Positions 45,549 to 57,900 of a stretch of 64,000 bases of DNA are shown here, one piece after another. Within the stretch, counting starts at the first letter, position 1, and each line of letters starts with the position of its first letter. The notes beneath the pieces were generated by a model, which was not told where the DNA came from, searched no databases, and saw only the letters and a list, made by a program, of their open reading frames with translations. The stretch comes from Ulva prolifera. Lineage: Eukaryota > Chlorophyta > Ulvophyceae > Ulvales > Ulvaceae. Position numbers and translations under genes: made by a program. The stretch covers positions 558,001-622,000 of the forward strand of contig CM041200.1 in the NCBI GenBank assembly GCA_023078555.1, given 5' to 3'.

Positions 45549-47678
45549 CCAGAGCTGTGTGACTTGCGTGAGGAATTGCAAGTAGATCGTAGCATTGCGC
45601 CCAGAGTTGGTGAGCCGGATGGTCCGGTAGAGTTGCAAGGGAGAACTAGGATGTCCACACCTGAGATGTTGGATGAGGTGCATGATGTCGTGCGCACCAA
45701 AGTGTTGGGGCAGACAACAGTGCGCTACCCTCCTCAGTCGGGAGAGATGTATGCCAACAGAGATACTCTCAACTATTCCAATGTTCACAAGTTGCAGGAC
45801 TAAAGTGGCGCTCAGAACGACATGAGGCCCGTCACCAGGAGCCGTGCCCAGCAGGGGAGGGCTCGGGAATCTAGCAGCCCCGCTGGAGCTCCGAGGCCAA
45901 ATGCCCCACAAATTGATGAGGTGAGCGTCATGGACGGCGTTGAGGAACAACATCCGCCGCCAAATGCCACGGCGGGAGCAGCTGACCCGCCGCGAGGTGA
46001 CGCAACTGATGTTGGGGGACACTCCCTTGACATGGCCGAGTTTGACCAAGCTATGGCTAGCCGCCTGGGTCCAGGGGAGGAACTCATGTTAAGTTCAGGA
46101 GGCGGATTTGTCCCTAGGAGAGAGGTAAGTCCACGCAGCTCGCCTGTCGCAGGTGAGTCCATGCATCATGTTAAGGAGATTAGTTTGCATGATGACGCTG
46201 TAGCTGATGCCCATGGGCAGGAAGCGCAGTCTGGTAAAGTTAGACAAAAATGGAACCCGCTTGTACTCAGGCGCTTGATTACACCATCCCTGCCTGCATT
46301 AAATCGGTTGTTGACAAACATAAAGGCGAGGGTGGCACTTTAGGCCCTCCCCCGCCGAACACGTATGCGTCCGGTTTTGAAATGGATATTGATTTGTTGC
46401 CGGGCACCCGCCCGAGGGCTGCGCGCCAGTATAGACTCACACCCCACGAGACTCTGGAGTTGGAAAAGCAGCTCAATCACTTGCTTACCATGGGCTGGGT
46501 GCAGCCCTCTGTATCTCCATGGGCGAGTTGTGTTCTATTTGCACCCAAGCCTGGGGGCAAGCTTCGCCTTTGCATTGATTACAGCTATCTGAATGAACAC
46601 ACTGTTAAAAACACTTATCCGCTACCACGCATTGACACGTTGTTGAACCAGTTACAAGGACATAAAATTTTCTCAGCAATTGATTTGCATTCGGGTTCAA
46701 CATCAAATCCGGTTGTCGTCAGCGGCGAGACCTAAGACTGCTTTTCGAACACCCGACGGTTTATATGAATGGAAAGTCATGCCTTTTGGTCCGTCAAATG
46801 CCCCTTCAGTGTTTCAGCAAGCAATGCACGTTGTTCTAAAGGGGCTCATAGGTAAAAAATGCTTGGCTTACCTTGATGACATTGTCGTATTAGCACGATC
46901 TGAGGAAGAGCATGCCAAACACCTTGACCGTGTGTTAACCAGATTGGCTGAACACAAGTTTGACTGCAATATAGACAAGTGTCAATTTGCCTTGCAAGAA
47001 ATTAAATACTTAGGACATGTTGTCACTGTCGACACGGTCCAACCTGATCCATACAAAGCTCAAGTGCTGCAAGATTGGCCGGTAGCTGACTTGCAAAAGG
47101 CCACCAACAATATTAGGTCATTCCTAGGCTCAGCCGGATACTTTAGGAGATTTGTTTAATATTTCCGACCCTACCTGCACCCTTACTCCAGCGCATAAGC
47201 TCCAAGGGAAGCATCCCCTGGACGAAGCAATGTGATGCAGCATTTGTGAACATCAAAAATGCACTGATCAATGCTACAGTTATGCGGCACCCAGATATTA
47301 ACAAACCATTTCACATTTACACTGACGCATCGGACTATGCTTACGGGGCTGTACTTACCCAAAAACATGAGTACACGCTTTGTCCTGTTGCTTGGATAGG
47401 CCGCAAGATGAATAGAGCCGAGGAAAATTATTATACTCTTGAAAAAGAGCTGGGGGCAATTGTATTTGCATACAGGCAGTGGCGATGTTATTTAGAAAAT
47501 AACCATACAGTTTTCATTCACTCAGACCACAGCCCCCTTAGGTTTTTACAGATTCAGAAAAAGCTGTCGGGCAAACATGCCCGCTGGCTCGAGTCATTAT
47601 CACGCATTGACTGGAAAATAACTTATATTCCGGGTGACAAGAATGTTGTGGCTGATGCCGTTAGTCGTGCCACACACT

Positions 47679-48028
47679 TGTCAGAAACCGCTACAACTTG
47701 TCAGGTCGGACGCGCCGTCTCAGTTCAGATCACGTTAGGAGGCCAGTGTTACATACCTGCTGCGCACAGAGGTAGAACCGAGGAACACTGTAAAGAGGGA
47801 GATGCTAATACCGTGAAACAGTAAAGAGACGGGTTACAGCTCTCTGTGTGCACAGCCATATATGCACATTGAATGGTCAAGATTACGGCGGGAGACCCTC
47901 GCAGGATCTCCCTCACTACATCGAGACAATCCCGGCTGGCGGCTTACCCCTGCACTGGATCCGCGGATCGTCCGTGCATGGGTGCACCTGTCACCACGAT
48001 GCTGCCCGCAGGCTCATGCATTGTGACA
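47679..48028 (-). repeat. Solo CopA-type LTR in Gypsy-2, TSD ACACT
   Basis: The reverse complement of a copia LTR (TGTCAGAAACC to GCATTGTGACA, 350 bp) with exact ACACT at 47674-47678 and 48029-48033. Confidence 0.93.
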
Positions 48029-49083
48029 ACACTTGCCAACAACGGAAGTTGTGTTACATGATGGTCATACTTTAGCCGCTGAACGGCCGCATGAACCTTA
48101 CAGAGCGTTGGCACTGACCAGCCTTCTAGTACGCAGGTCGCCTGGCCAGGCGCCGGCCTTGTCGGAGGGTTTTCCACCGCTGGCATTATCACCGCCACCC
48201 TCACGTGGCACGGTCATGCATTATGGACTCCCCCCGGGGTTCCCCGTCGGGATGGAACACTGCCAACAAACCGGCCGCCACGGGCTAATATTGTTAACAA
48301 TAATTGTTACTGTGGGGAGTTACCCGAAAGTTTTGAGCAAGCTCTCAACCAAAGGATTCATAAAAACACGGAATAATCACGAGGAGCATGACCAAAAGAA
48401 ATACAGAGGAACCTTCCGAGGAAACCTAGTAAATCTTTTTTGGATTGGAATAACGAGCATTTTTTTTCAATCGCCGACTAGTGATAACTTTATTTTCCCC
48501 CAAGACACAGGATCGTCAGGATCTGCGCCGGGCGCTGGGGCTACTCAACCCAAGCAACCCCGCTTACCCGGTAATCCGGGACATGTTACGGCAGGCAAGT
48601 GCCACCCCACGGCCACCATCAGGGGCCCCTCTCAGCCGCTGCCCCCTCTCCAGGCGGCAGCGTCTTCTCAGCCGGCCAAGCCATCCTCCAGTCGCCGGGC
48701 AGCACCGTCTCGTCAGCATCCCAACACCTTAGCTTCCCTCAGCCCGCGGCCGAAAGTCGTGAACTTGGCGAGCAGCCCGACCCCAAGCAGTGTGAGCTCC
48801 GAGCTGCCCTCAGAGGTGATTGACCTCGAGGGCATCGACCTGGACCCCCAGACGTTCCAGGAGATTGGTGCGGACGTGAATTCGCAGCACAACCAACACC
48901 TTACTCTTGATGTTGCAATAGACTCATTCTGGGAACGCTTGCGTCAGGGACATGCTCATGACCCCGCATTCCGTGCACCTCCACACAAGTATAGGTTCGA
49001 CAAACATCTCCAAGCATATTTATGGGGCCACAAGCTAGTGATTCCGGACCATGATGGACTGCGAAAACATATTTTGTTGTGGC

Positions 49084-49457
49084 TGTTATAAACGAGAACC
49101 TATTATGTGTGCATTAGGAGGTTAGTAGTGCCTATACCTGGAGAGCCGCCAAGTCGTACGAAAGGTCACTACACAGATCATGGAGTATACTGCACTGGAT
49201 GCAAGACAGTGCAGGAACCTATGGAAGATGTAAGAGCAAGGTTACTTCAGACTTGGACGCATATGACTATATGCGACCATTCGTGCATGTCTACCGTGGC
49301 CCAATGACAATGGCCCGGGGCGAGCCTCTCACGGAGCGCCCTAAGTGTGCTCATGCATACTATCCTAACATAACACGGGTTGGGCCCTTGGCCACCATCC
49401 CATGCGCAGACTTGCGCGTCATGCACTGCAGGTGTACCTATACACTGATTTATGACA
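49084..49457 (-). repeat. Solo LTR, family D (CopB), in Gypsy-2, TSD GTGGC
   Basis: 374 bp, TGTTATAAACG to TTTATGACA, with exact GTGGC at 49079-49083 and 49458-49462. So CopB was still mobile after Gypsy-2 inserted. Confidence 0.93.
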
Positions 49458-51330
49458 GTGGCATCAGGTGCACCCGTGGCATGCACACATGGGAGTTCAT
49501 CGCACACAAGCACTCATTATGGACACATTCTATTGGCCTGACATTAGCACGGACATTAAATCATTCATTTCACAATGTCATTCATGTTAGATAATGAAAT
49601 CTCCAGGCTGATATGATAGCACTTTATCCCCGCTACCTGTTCCCACAGCGTGCTGGCGGGTGGTGAGCTTGGATATGATCACTCACTTACCGCGCATTGC
49701 CTCTGGGTATGACTGCATCGTTGTTTTCGTGGACCAGTTCTCCAAGATGGTCCGGCTTATACCCGCGCTGAGCACACTCGATGGTCCGGGTTTTGCTAAG
49801 TTGTTTTCCCAACACATCTATCCACACTATGGTCTGCCTTTGGGCATGTGCAGCGATAGGGGCGTGCAGTGGAATAACAAGTTTTCAAATCTGTCTGCGA
49901 GCACATGGGCATTCAACTCCGTTTGACGTTTTCATATCACCCTAGAGGCAACGGCCAAGTGGAGCGCCTCAACAGAGTCGTTGAGGAGGCGCTCAGACAC
50001 TTTGCCGGCCCCGCGCACGACGATTGGGACTTGTTCCTGCCGCATGTTGAATTCAGCATTAACAGTTCAAAGATTGAAAGCACCGGCTGCAGCCCCTTCC
50101 AACTCAACCGCATTACACCACCACTGTTGCCTACCGCGTTAGCATTTGGCTTGCCACAAACACGGCGTGTGCATACATCTATTTTGCACAGAATATATTA
50201 TCATTTGGCCAAGCAAGCATTTCTGAGGCCAAACAAAAGCATGTGGTCTTCCACAGTTCACCATGAGTACTAACAACAATTCCAAGTAGGCAAAGATGTG
50301 TTGCTGTCATTGTCCAAACTTGCGTCGCATCACCCGGCGCTTAGACGCAAATTCACCGCCAGGTGGGCTGGCCCTTGTCGCATCTTGGCCTTGATTGGGA
50401 CAAGGGCTGCGCGGCTGCGACTACCTGCCACATTGCGAGAGCTAATGATTCATGATGTGTTCCATTTTTCGTGCCTTAAACCTTATGTTGATGCTCATTT
50501 TCATGAGTGTAGCACCTCTCCTGCGACGTGCCCGGATGCGGTCGCTGACAATGTCTTTGAAGTCGAGGCCGACTTAGATTATAGGCGCACGCACACGCCG
50601 ACGGCACAATCACAGGACACGGGGCCCCTTCAAGGTCCGCATTATCTTGTCCGGTGGAAAGGGTACTCTTCTCAACACGACCTCTGGTTGCCTGTTGGTG
50701 AGTTGGATAATTGTTTAGACAAGGTCGCGGATTACCTGTTTCAAAATGCATCTACGAAACAACGCGAAGTGATGATTGCACAATTCCTGCGCGGTGCACG
50801 CGCACGGCTGGCACACCTCTTACAGCGTGCACATATTACACGTGGCGTGGACACTGCGCCGGCCACAATATCGACGCCACCGCGCTTAGTGCCGAGGACG
50901 CGACGCGAATCAGCGCGCTTGCGTAAATCCAAGCCGACGCTTGTTGCAGCAATTTCCAGCCAGCAATTCTGCTCATGTTGTGCTGCGAGCCTGTGCTAGG
51001 CCATTGTTGGGCCCTGCTTTTGTTGAAGGGGACGCCAGGATCCATATAGCACTTACGTGGGCGTTACCGGTCATGAGAGTTGGGTCCGACGCAGGATATT
51101 CTTGATCGTATCCTGCCCGCTCCGCCGATATTTCTTGGTCTTAGGTCCATGTGCACGATCACATCGGAACCTCTTATGCCATCCCCGCAGCACTCGTCAT
51201 GCTGGGCACGGTCATTCACCGGGTTGGAACCCCGGCATGGTAGCACCTAGTCGCCATATAGCATGTTACACTACCTGAATGCACCTATTACATCCTCGAT
51301 AGGCACTTATGGGGTTAAATTCCTGTCAAT

Positions 51331-51735
51331 GTGTGCCGGTGTTGCCGCACCTTATGTCATGCCGTTCACACTGCTACACACATTCAACCTTTGTGGGATT
51401 TGCCACCTTTTCTGACTTACGGCTGCTATGCAGTGGCATCTTTACCTTCCGCGTCGGAGGGCTCTGCCTTGACCAGCTCCAAGATTAAGCGGTTGCTTGT
51501 TAACGTTCAGAAGTTTATGAATGATGTGTCCAAGACCCCCACCTCCGGCGTTAGCGGGGATGAATTTAGGGCCAAGCTTGTCGCTATTGTACGGGCTGAG
51601 CGGTCTGATGTTGCTGCCGCCCGCGTCCGTGAGCGTAGCTTGCATGAATTTATTGAGCTGGTCACCCACTCACACAGCCGTGTGTTGGGCCATTATCTGG
51701 ATGATCTGGTGATGTCCTTCTCGGACCTTATGTAA
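51331..51735 (+). CDS. Gypsy-2 extra ORF after pol (unknown function)
   Basis: A frame of up to 134 residues lies between pol and the polypurine tract; the start codon is uncertain. From about residue 48 it shows SSKIKRLLVNVQKFMNDV, and it ends FIELVTHSHSR, YLDDL and FSDLM. These match in order the extra ORF of Gypsy-1 (1872-2186): NV, M.D, ELV, S.R.L, Y..DL and F. The region is rich in helix-forming residues, with no membrane segment or signal peptide. Finding a similar frame at the same site in two families with very different LTRs argues for a selected element protein. Its role is unknown. Confidence 0.5.
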   Translation: MCRCCRTLCHAVHTATHIQPLWDLPPFLTYGCYAVASLPSASEGSALTSSKIKRLLVNVQKFMNDVSKTPTSGVSGDEFRAKLVAIVRAERSDVAAARVRERSLHEFIELVTHSHSRVLGHYLDDLVMSFSDLM

Positions 51736-51949
51736 CCTGTTTGCTGGGCAGACGCGGCACCGGCTCTTGTTACAAAGCCCCGGTCTCGCCCCCACCTCGT
51801 GGGCCCTTACCGTTATTACGCCCTTGCGTTGTGTGCTTCGCGCCAGTGGCACTGTCGTGTTCATGGCGTTACTGCGCTTGTGATGTGGTATTCTGCCACC
51901 ATTTGCGTGCTTCGCTTCCGGAGCTTCGCTCCTCTGTTAAGGGGGGAGG

Positions 51950-52797
51950 TGTTGTGAGATATCTCTCACACTAGCGCATGCTGGCACAATTAACACCTTT
52001 TCTTATATGCGTAGCGACTTGTCCCGCCATGTGGACGGCCGCACACGCATAGCTTTCGAATTACCAATCGAGTTGTACACAGTGTGATCACACGTACACT
52101 CACTGGGCTTACGTGCCTGAACTCGCCACGTGTGACTGCACGCGTCGACCAGCCTTACGTGCACAATGCATCAGCGCTGTGTATAGCCTTCTCCCGGCAC
52201 AATGTGTCCCGTCATAGGCTTATTATGGCTTTTTGCGGCTAGACGAATCGTTACTGCACATATTACGTCTTACTGTGTGCATTACCGCCGTTACACAGGG
52301 TCCGCCCGGCGGGCTCCAGGGTTGGCATGCACGATAATATCCGCACAGCCACCCAGAGCTGCCCACGAATTACGTGCGCAACCTTGCTTACACTCATCTC
52401 AGGCTCTGCGAGCCACAATTTAGGATCTCCCGCGCTTATGCGGGATCTGGGATCAGTGTGGCAGTTATGCGGCACGATTCGGCGAGGCCAGCTTTGACAG
52501 GGGGATTGACCTGGGCGAACACACCCCGGTATTTATACCGAGCGCTTGCTGGGACCAGACATGCTTAATAGTAGTCTGAGTGCCATCCATCTCTACACTG
52601 GCACGTCGCATCTCTGCGTGTGTTTGTATCCCTGTTCTGGTTGTGCCTGTACAGCTCTCGTACTGCGGCGAACTGTCCCATCATTTCTGCCATCGAGGTC
52701 TGTTACCCGAGACCAGACCGATAGGTCTCAACAGTCATTGCTTCCTTTAATCGCCATGGAGGTCTGTTACCCACGACCAGACCGATAGGTCTCAACA
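51950..52797 (+). repeat. Gypsy-2 3' LTR (848 bp)
   Basis: It begins TGTTGTGAGATAT after the polypurine tract AAGGGGGGAGG and ends GGTCTCAACA. Its last ~100 bp contain a direct duplication of GACCAGACCGATAGGTCTC (52711-52735 area and at the very end). Confidence 0.88.
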
Positions 52798-53538
52798 ATG
52801 TGTATGTATCTCAGGCAAGTGCCACGCAAACATGTGCCAGCCAAAATTATACCAAAGATATCAGAGGTGATTCATACCTTAGAGTGCCAGCCTGTACCAC
52901 GTCATTGATGTGCACATGAGCCGCATGCATACATCTACACGTGCATAATTCCACATGCCCAAAAAGTGCCACCAGCATCTCTCAACGTGTATAATCTCAC
53001 ATACCATTCCCATGTATCATGCCACAGTATGGCACAGCCTTTTGGCAGTGTGAAGTGCCAGCACAATACGTGACCCGTCATGCATGTGGAGCATGCATAC
53101 CCCTGGACGGCGCTTGCGCACGCCAAGGGTGCAGCGTCAAGGACCATGCCAGCCAGTCTACGTATGCGTCTCCATGCAGCAAGACCTTGCTGGATTGGAT
53201 TTAAAGAAGATGATACATGCCAAATCCCAATGCCCGCAGAATATCGCTAGATCTCGCGGAATGCTGCACCCTGATCCGACAGAGATCAACGAGCAACGCG
53301 ATTCCACAGTTCCATAGAGCAATCAGTAGCAAGGACAGCACAAAGCAGGGATGGATCTGGGCACATATATTCCTAGTGGTTTGTTGTGATTGACACAACT
53401 GCCTTCGGTCGATTGGGGCGTATCTGTTCCAGTCATTCCATTGTATGCAGCATTGTTACCCTTACAAGTGTTTCTCTCCTGTCGTTCTTGTACGCTCGCT
53501 AGGGTGCCCAGCTCCCTGCGCTACCCGATCAGTCAACA
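52798..53538 (+). repeat. Family A gypsy LTR, 5'-truncated
   Basis: It matches the Gypsy-1 LTR from about its base 75 to the end (CAGTCAACA), but is more diverged than the copy at 11892. It abuts the Gypsy-2 LTR, so Gypsy-2 inserted into it. Confidence 0.88.
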
Positions 53539-54594
53539 CGCGGACGTTCAAAAACACATATCCTCCTGCTGAAAAATATAATGAGAGTACCTAGTATACA
53601 CGTTCGACTCCCTGCAAAGCAATCAACTGTTGCCAAAAATAGCGGCAATGCTTGCCACATGTGTGTAGGAAGGCGAATCAAAATTCATTGCCCTGTCAGA
53701 TTTTTGACGCACCGTGCATGATGTGCACCTGCGATTGTCATTGTTTCTAGCGTGAGCAGAACCATGTGGTCGCCGGCCCTGTTCGCATACAATCTGCCTT
53801 TCTCCTTGACAAACGGTGTTGTGTCGTCTGGTGCAAATCGACCCTGCAAGTCAGTGTAGATACACCAAACTTATATGCGTACTTCAAGATCGGATATCAG
53901 GTTGGTTGTGGTAGCGGCTGTGACCTTCCCCTCGCACTGGCGACTGCGACATACTGCTGAGCTCTAGGGTCCTCAGAATTGTGTCGAAAGGTCAAAGATT
54001 AGGGGGTGCATGAAGACATTTTGTGATACGAGTATGATATAGACAACAAAAGGTGTTATTTACCACTGATCAAATCCGACGAAAGTACTGCTGTGCCCTA
54101 GCTAAATGCTGGACAGAGCTCTAGAGTGTCACTCATTGCTTCAATCGACTATGGCATGAAGCCCCACCTAACGCGGGTCTACATAGTGCAGAGTGAATCG
54201 CATCAGTCCTCCCCCTCGGCTCTCACACTATGAGAAACGAACTGAATTGACTTAGGTTCCTAAAACTGAATTAATAAAATCATAACAGAGATAGAGGTAG
54301 CTCAATACGCTCCTCGAGGCCACATGCAGCGGCTCTCGCTATGCTGTGGGACCAAAGTGCTCGTAGAGCTGGTTCTCCCACAACACATCAACTTCGTCAT
54401 CTGAATCTTCGTTATTGTCTTCGTCTTCTTCTGCTACTGCGTCAACTCCGTAGTGACGGACTGACGAGCACTTGAGCGCTTCTGTCCTCTTGAAGCGCCG
54501 CTCGAACTTCTTGAGCAGCTCGCGCTCAGCTGGCTCTTGCAGCCGGTTCTGGTGTAGCCATTCTACCGAACCATCATGCCGAACAACGAGATAC

Positions 54595-54941
54595 TGTCAG
54601 AAAAGCTATCTTATGTGCAGGGCGGACGCGCAGTCCTCGTTCAAGTCAGGTCAGGACAGCCAGCATCTCATACCTTCTGCGCACAGAGGTAGAACCGAGA
54701 GATGCTTGGGAAGAGTGCTAGTACCGGGAAACAGTAAAGAGAATGGTTACAGATCTCAGTGTGCACATGCTTATATGCACACTGAACACACAAGGTTACG
54801 GCGGGAAACCCTCATGGGATCTCTCTCACTACATCGAGACAATCTCGGCTGGCGGCTTACCCCTGCACTGGATCCGCGGATCGTCCGTGCATGGGTGCAC
54901 CTGTCACCACACTACTGCCCGCAGGCTCATGCATTGTGACA
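54595..54941 (-). repeat. CopA-2 3' LTR
   Basis: 347 bp; on the plus strand TGTCAGAAAAGC to GCATTGTGACA. Flanked outside by GATAC. Confidence 0.95.
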
Positions 54942-54958
54942 CTCCCCCATAAACCCTG

Positions 54959-57900
54959 CTAAGTCTCCACTAGCTGGAGTTTATTACGAACTTCTTGCAA
55001 GGCAGGTCCGGGCAGCACTTTAGTAAACACATCCGCTAACTGATCAACAGTGCCTACCCATGCTACCTTAAGTTCATCCATCTGGACATATTCCCGCACT
55101 CGCAAGTGTCGCACACGAATGTGCTTGGATCTGTCAGTGGACACAGCATTCACAGCCAATATATTGGCACTCTTATTATCACCCCACAGAGTCGGCTTAT
55201 GTGGGACGAGTTTCAAATCGAGAAGCAACTGCTTCACCCACATCAACTCGTTGGCTGTTGCACTCATCGCGATGAGTTCAGCCTCTGTTGTATCCCCAGC
55301 CACTATACTCTGCTTCTTCGAACGCCAGAGAACAGAGTTCCCATACACTCGAATAATCATACCAGACACGCTTTTCAGATCAGCAGAGTTCGCAAAATCT
55401 GCATCTGAAAAAGCCTCTATCAAACACCCATGTCCCTCAGAGCCTATAAATTGTATTCCTAAGTTCTTTGTGGACTGTAGGTATCTCAGAACATGTTGCA
55501 CGGCAGACCAGTGTTCCTTCAGACTACTAGACATGTGCCGGGCCAGGGCATGTGCCACATAGCTCAGGTCAGGTCGTGTCACTCCTGCAATATACTGGAT
55601 GCTTCCTACAGCACTCATGAACCTGGAATGCTCAGCAGCACTGGCTTTCTCCAGGTCAGGATGCTCTTTCACACTCCTTAGCTGTTGCCGCGGCACTAAT
55701 GGAGTGGGAGATTTACGACAATCAGACATGCTGTATTTTTCCAACAGGTTCTGGATTTTGGTACGTTGTGTCATTGTGATTGTTTTGGCCTTTCGATCAC
55801 GCGTGATCTCAGTGCCGAGTGCCCAAGACAGGTCACCTAAATCTCTACCTTCAAATTTCGTGAGAATGACACTGATGATTTCTTGCAGCCCCGCAGAGCA
55901 ACTGAAGATGAATAAATCATCCACCCACAGAAAAATAAAGCAGCGACTGGTTTTACTGACATACAGTCCGGGATCACTCTGTGCGCACACAAATCCCAGT
56001 TCAGCCAAGACCTTTACTAAAGCTTTATGCCACTCGCGAGCGGCTTGCTTCAGGCCATACAGAGTCTTATGCAATTTCCATACACGTGCTGTCCCGTCTG
56101 AAAAATACGGGGGCTGTTCAACGAAAACCTCTTCCTCCAGGTCACCGTTCAGAAAAGCACACTGTATATCTATATGCCTAATCTCCAGATCCTCCTGAGC
56201 AGCTATTGACAGCAACACACGCAGTGTCGCATAACTACCAACAGGGGACCATGTCTCGAAGAAATCTACTCCTTCTACCTGAGAAAAACCACGAGCTACA
56301 TATCGTGCCTTGTACCGCTGAATCTCACCAGCAGGCCCACGCTTGATCTTGAGCACCCATTTGCCCGAGATAGCCCGTTTGCCCGCAGGCAGATAGCACA
56401 ACCCGAAGGTTCCGTGCTCACCCAGTGCATCCACCTCCTCTTGCATGGCACGCAGCCACGCATCCCTGTCTGGACCCGCGAGTCCTTCCTTCATAGAAGG
56501 CAGATCAGGGTCGGAAGGCTTCTGCTTCCTGGCGGCAGCTGCTCTGCGCGACCCACGACGCTGAGCATTCTGCTGCGCGCCAGACTCCACATGCTGAGGC
56601 TTCAGGCCTGCACAGGACACTCCACAGTCAGCCGCGGCTGATGTGTCCTGATCGCAAGCTGAAGCATCAATAGCAACTACAACTGTTTCACTACTAGCAA
56701 TATCAGAGCCCGCAGGCTCATGCATTTGTACAGCTGCTACATCCGCAGCCAATGGAACAAGGCGTCTGCGTACAAGAGGATTGATTTTAATACGAGGTAG
56801 GGCAGCTGGAATGGCCCTCACCTCGTCAGGCAAATCAACCCCAACCGCGGCTGAGGGGTCCGGATCCTCTCCCCCTAATTCGGACCCGGTCTCCACCTCA
56901 TCTGGCTCATCCTCCCAGAAAGGCCTCGGCGCCTCAGCTCCTCGCAAGGGCTGAGCAACTGCCCCCGCGCCAGATGCTGAGGCCGCTGCCGAATTACTCC
57001 CAGAGCGGACCCGCTGAGCCTCCAGATTCTGATGAGCCGCAGCTCTTTCATCATCTGAGACTGTGTAGTCCATGCGCTGTTCGTCATCGTCGTCATAGAT
57101 GCCAGGACTGTCATCATCGGACGGATCCTCCATGTCGTCATCAGACGCACTGACAGACATTTCGATGGGGAACGCAACTTCTACACCAGGGTCGTGCAAC
57201 ACAGCATTGCGCGTGACAACATACCGCGCGGTGCGAGAGGGCGTGGCGACAGGGTGATGCACTTCGCCGTGAACACGAGGGGGAGCAGGGACGTCAGGGT
57301 GAGCAGCAGCTCTGGACATTGCACGCGTGCGATGCAAAGCTGCTCTGGCTATTTCCGGCGTCGCCCTAGCAGGGTCACGTCGGATAATCTCCGCAGAGGA
57401 GCCAGCTCCAAATCGTGGAGAGTACGCAGTAGGATCAGGGTCAGGGTTGTCCTGCCGGAATGTCATTTCCATGACAGGAACCCTACCATGACCAGGGGGG
57501 GTGTGAAGCTGGTCACGCAGACGGCGCAACACTCCCCCATCATACGTGTGCTCTGCCGCGAAAGGAGGGACATCAGCGTCAGTCACACGCTCACCCTCAT
57601 CGTCCCGCTCGAAAACAACCGTATAGGAGTTCGCAAACTCCTTAGGTTCCCTCTTGTCCACAACGGCGGACGCATCGTACTTGCGTACGTGCCGGATCAT
57701 CTGATCCGCAGTGCACATCACCTGACGCACAACAAAAACCCTACCCCCAGGAACGTCCTGGGCGTACACACGCTGCATGCTGGGGCCTAACCCAGCCCCG
57801 ACCCAGTATGCAGGCACACCCCGGGGGGACAACTTCCGCAGCTTGTCATCCCTAGGGTATGCATACACTTCAACCCCCCATGGACGCTGCTGCCGCAGCA

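Larger units (their letters stand above)
37707..46274 (+). mobile_element. CopB-2: broken copia copy, split by CopA-1
   Basis: Pieces on both sides of CopA-1 (37707-38968, 45549-46274) match CopB-1. They carry the protease-to-integrase region, part of the region after integrase, and the linker ending [10 protein letters not shown]. It is broken in several ways and has no LTR. At its right it runs directly into Gypsy-2 DNA. Confidence 0.85.
46275..52797 (+). mobile_element. Gypsy-2: chromovirus, broken, 5' part missing
   Basis: It begins abruptly against CopB-2 at the start of the RT region; gag, protease and the 5' LTR are absent. RT is about 46.35-47.15 kb (YLDDIVVLARS) and RNase H about 47.25-47.7 kb. 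A basic, proline- and serine-rich spacer covers 48.5-49.0 kb. Integrase lies about 49.5-50.5 kb (D in CSDRGVQWNN; E in GQVERLNR). The chromodomain is about 50.55-50.75 kb (HYLVRWKGYSSQHDLWLP). A CSCC tail, the extra ORF, a polypurine tract and the 3' LTR (51950-52797) follow. Several breaks are present. Two solo LTRs sit inside. It inserted into a family A LTR. Confidence 0.88.

Noticed and set aside
51190-51245. Another B-box-like GGGTTGGAACCCC in Gypsy-2
   Set aside because: It is a local palindrome within the element; no tRNA fold.
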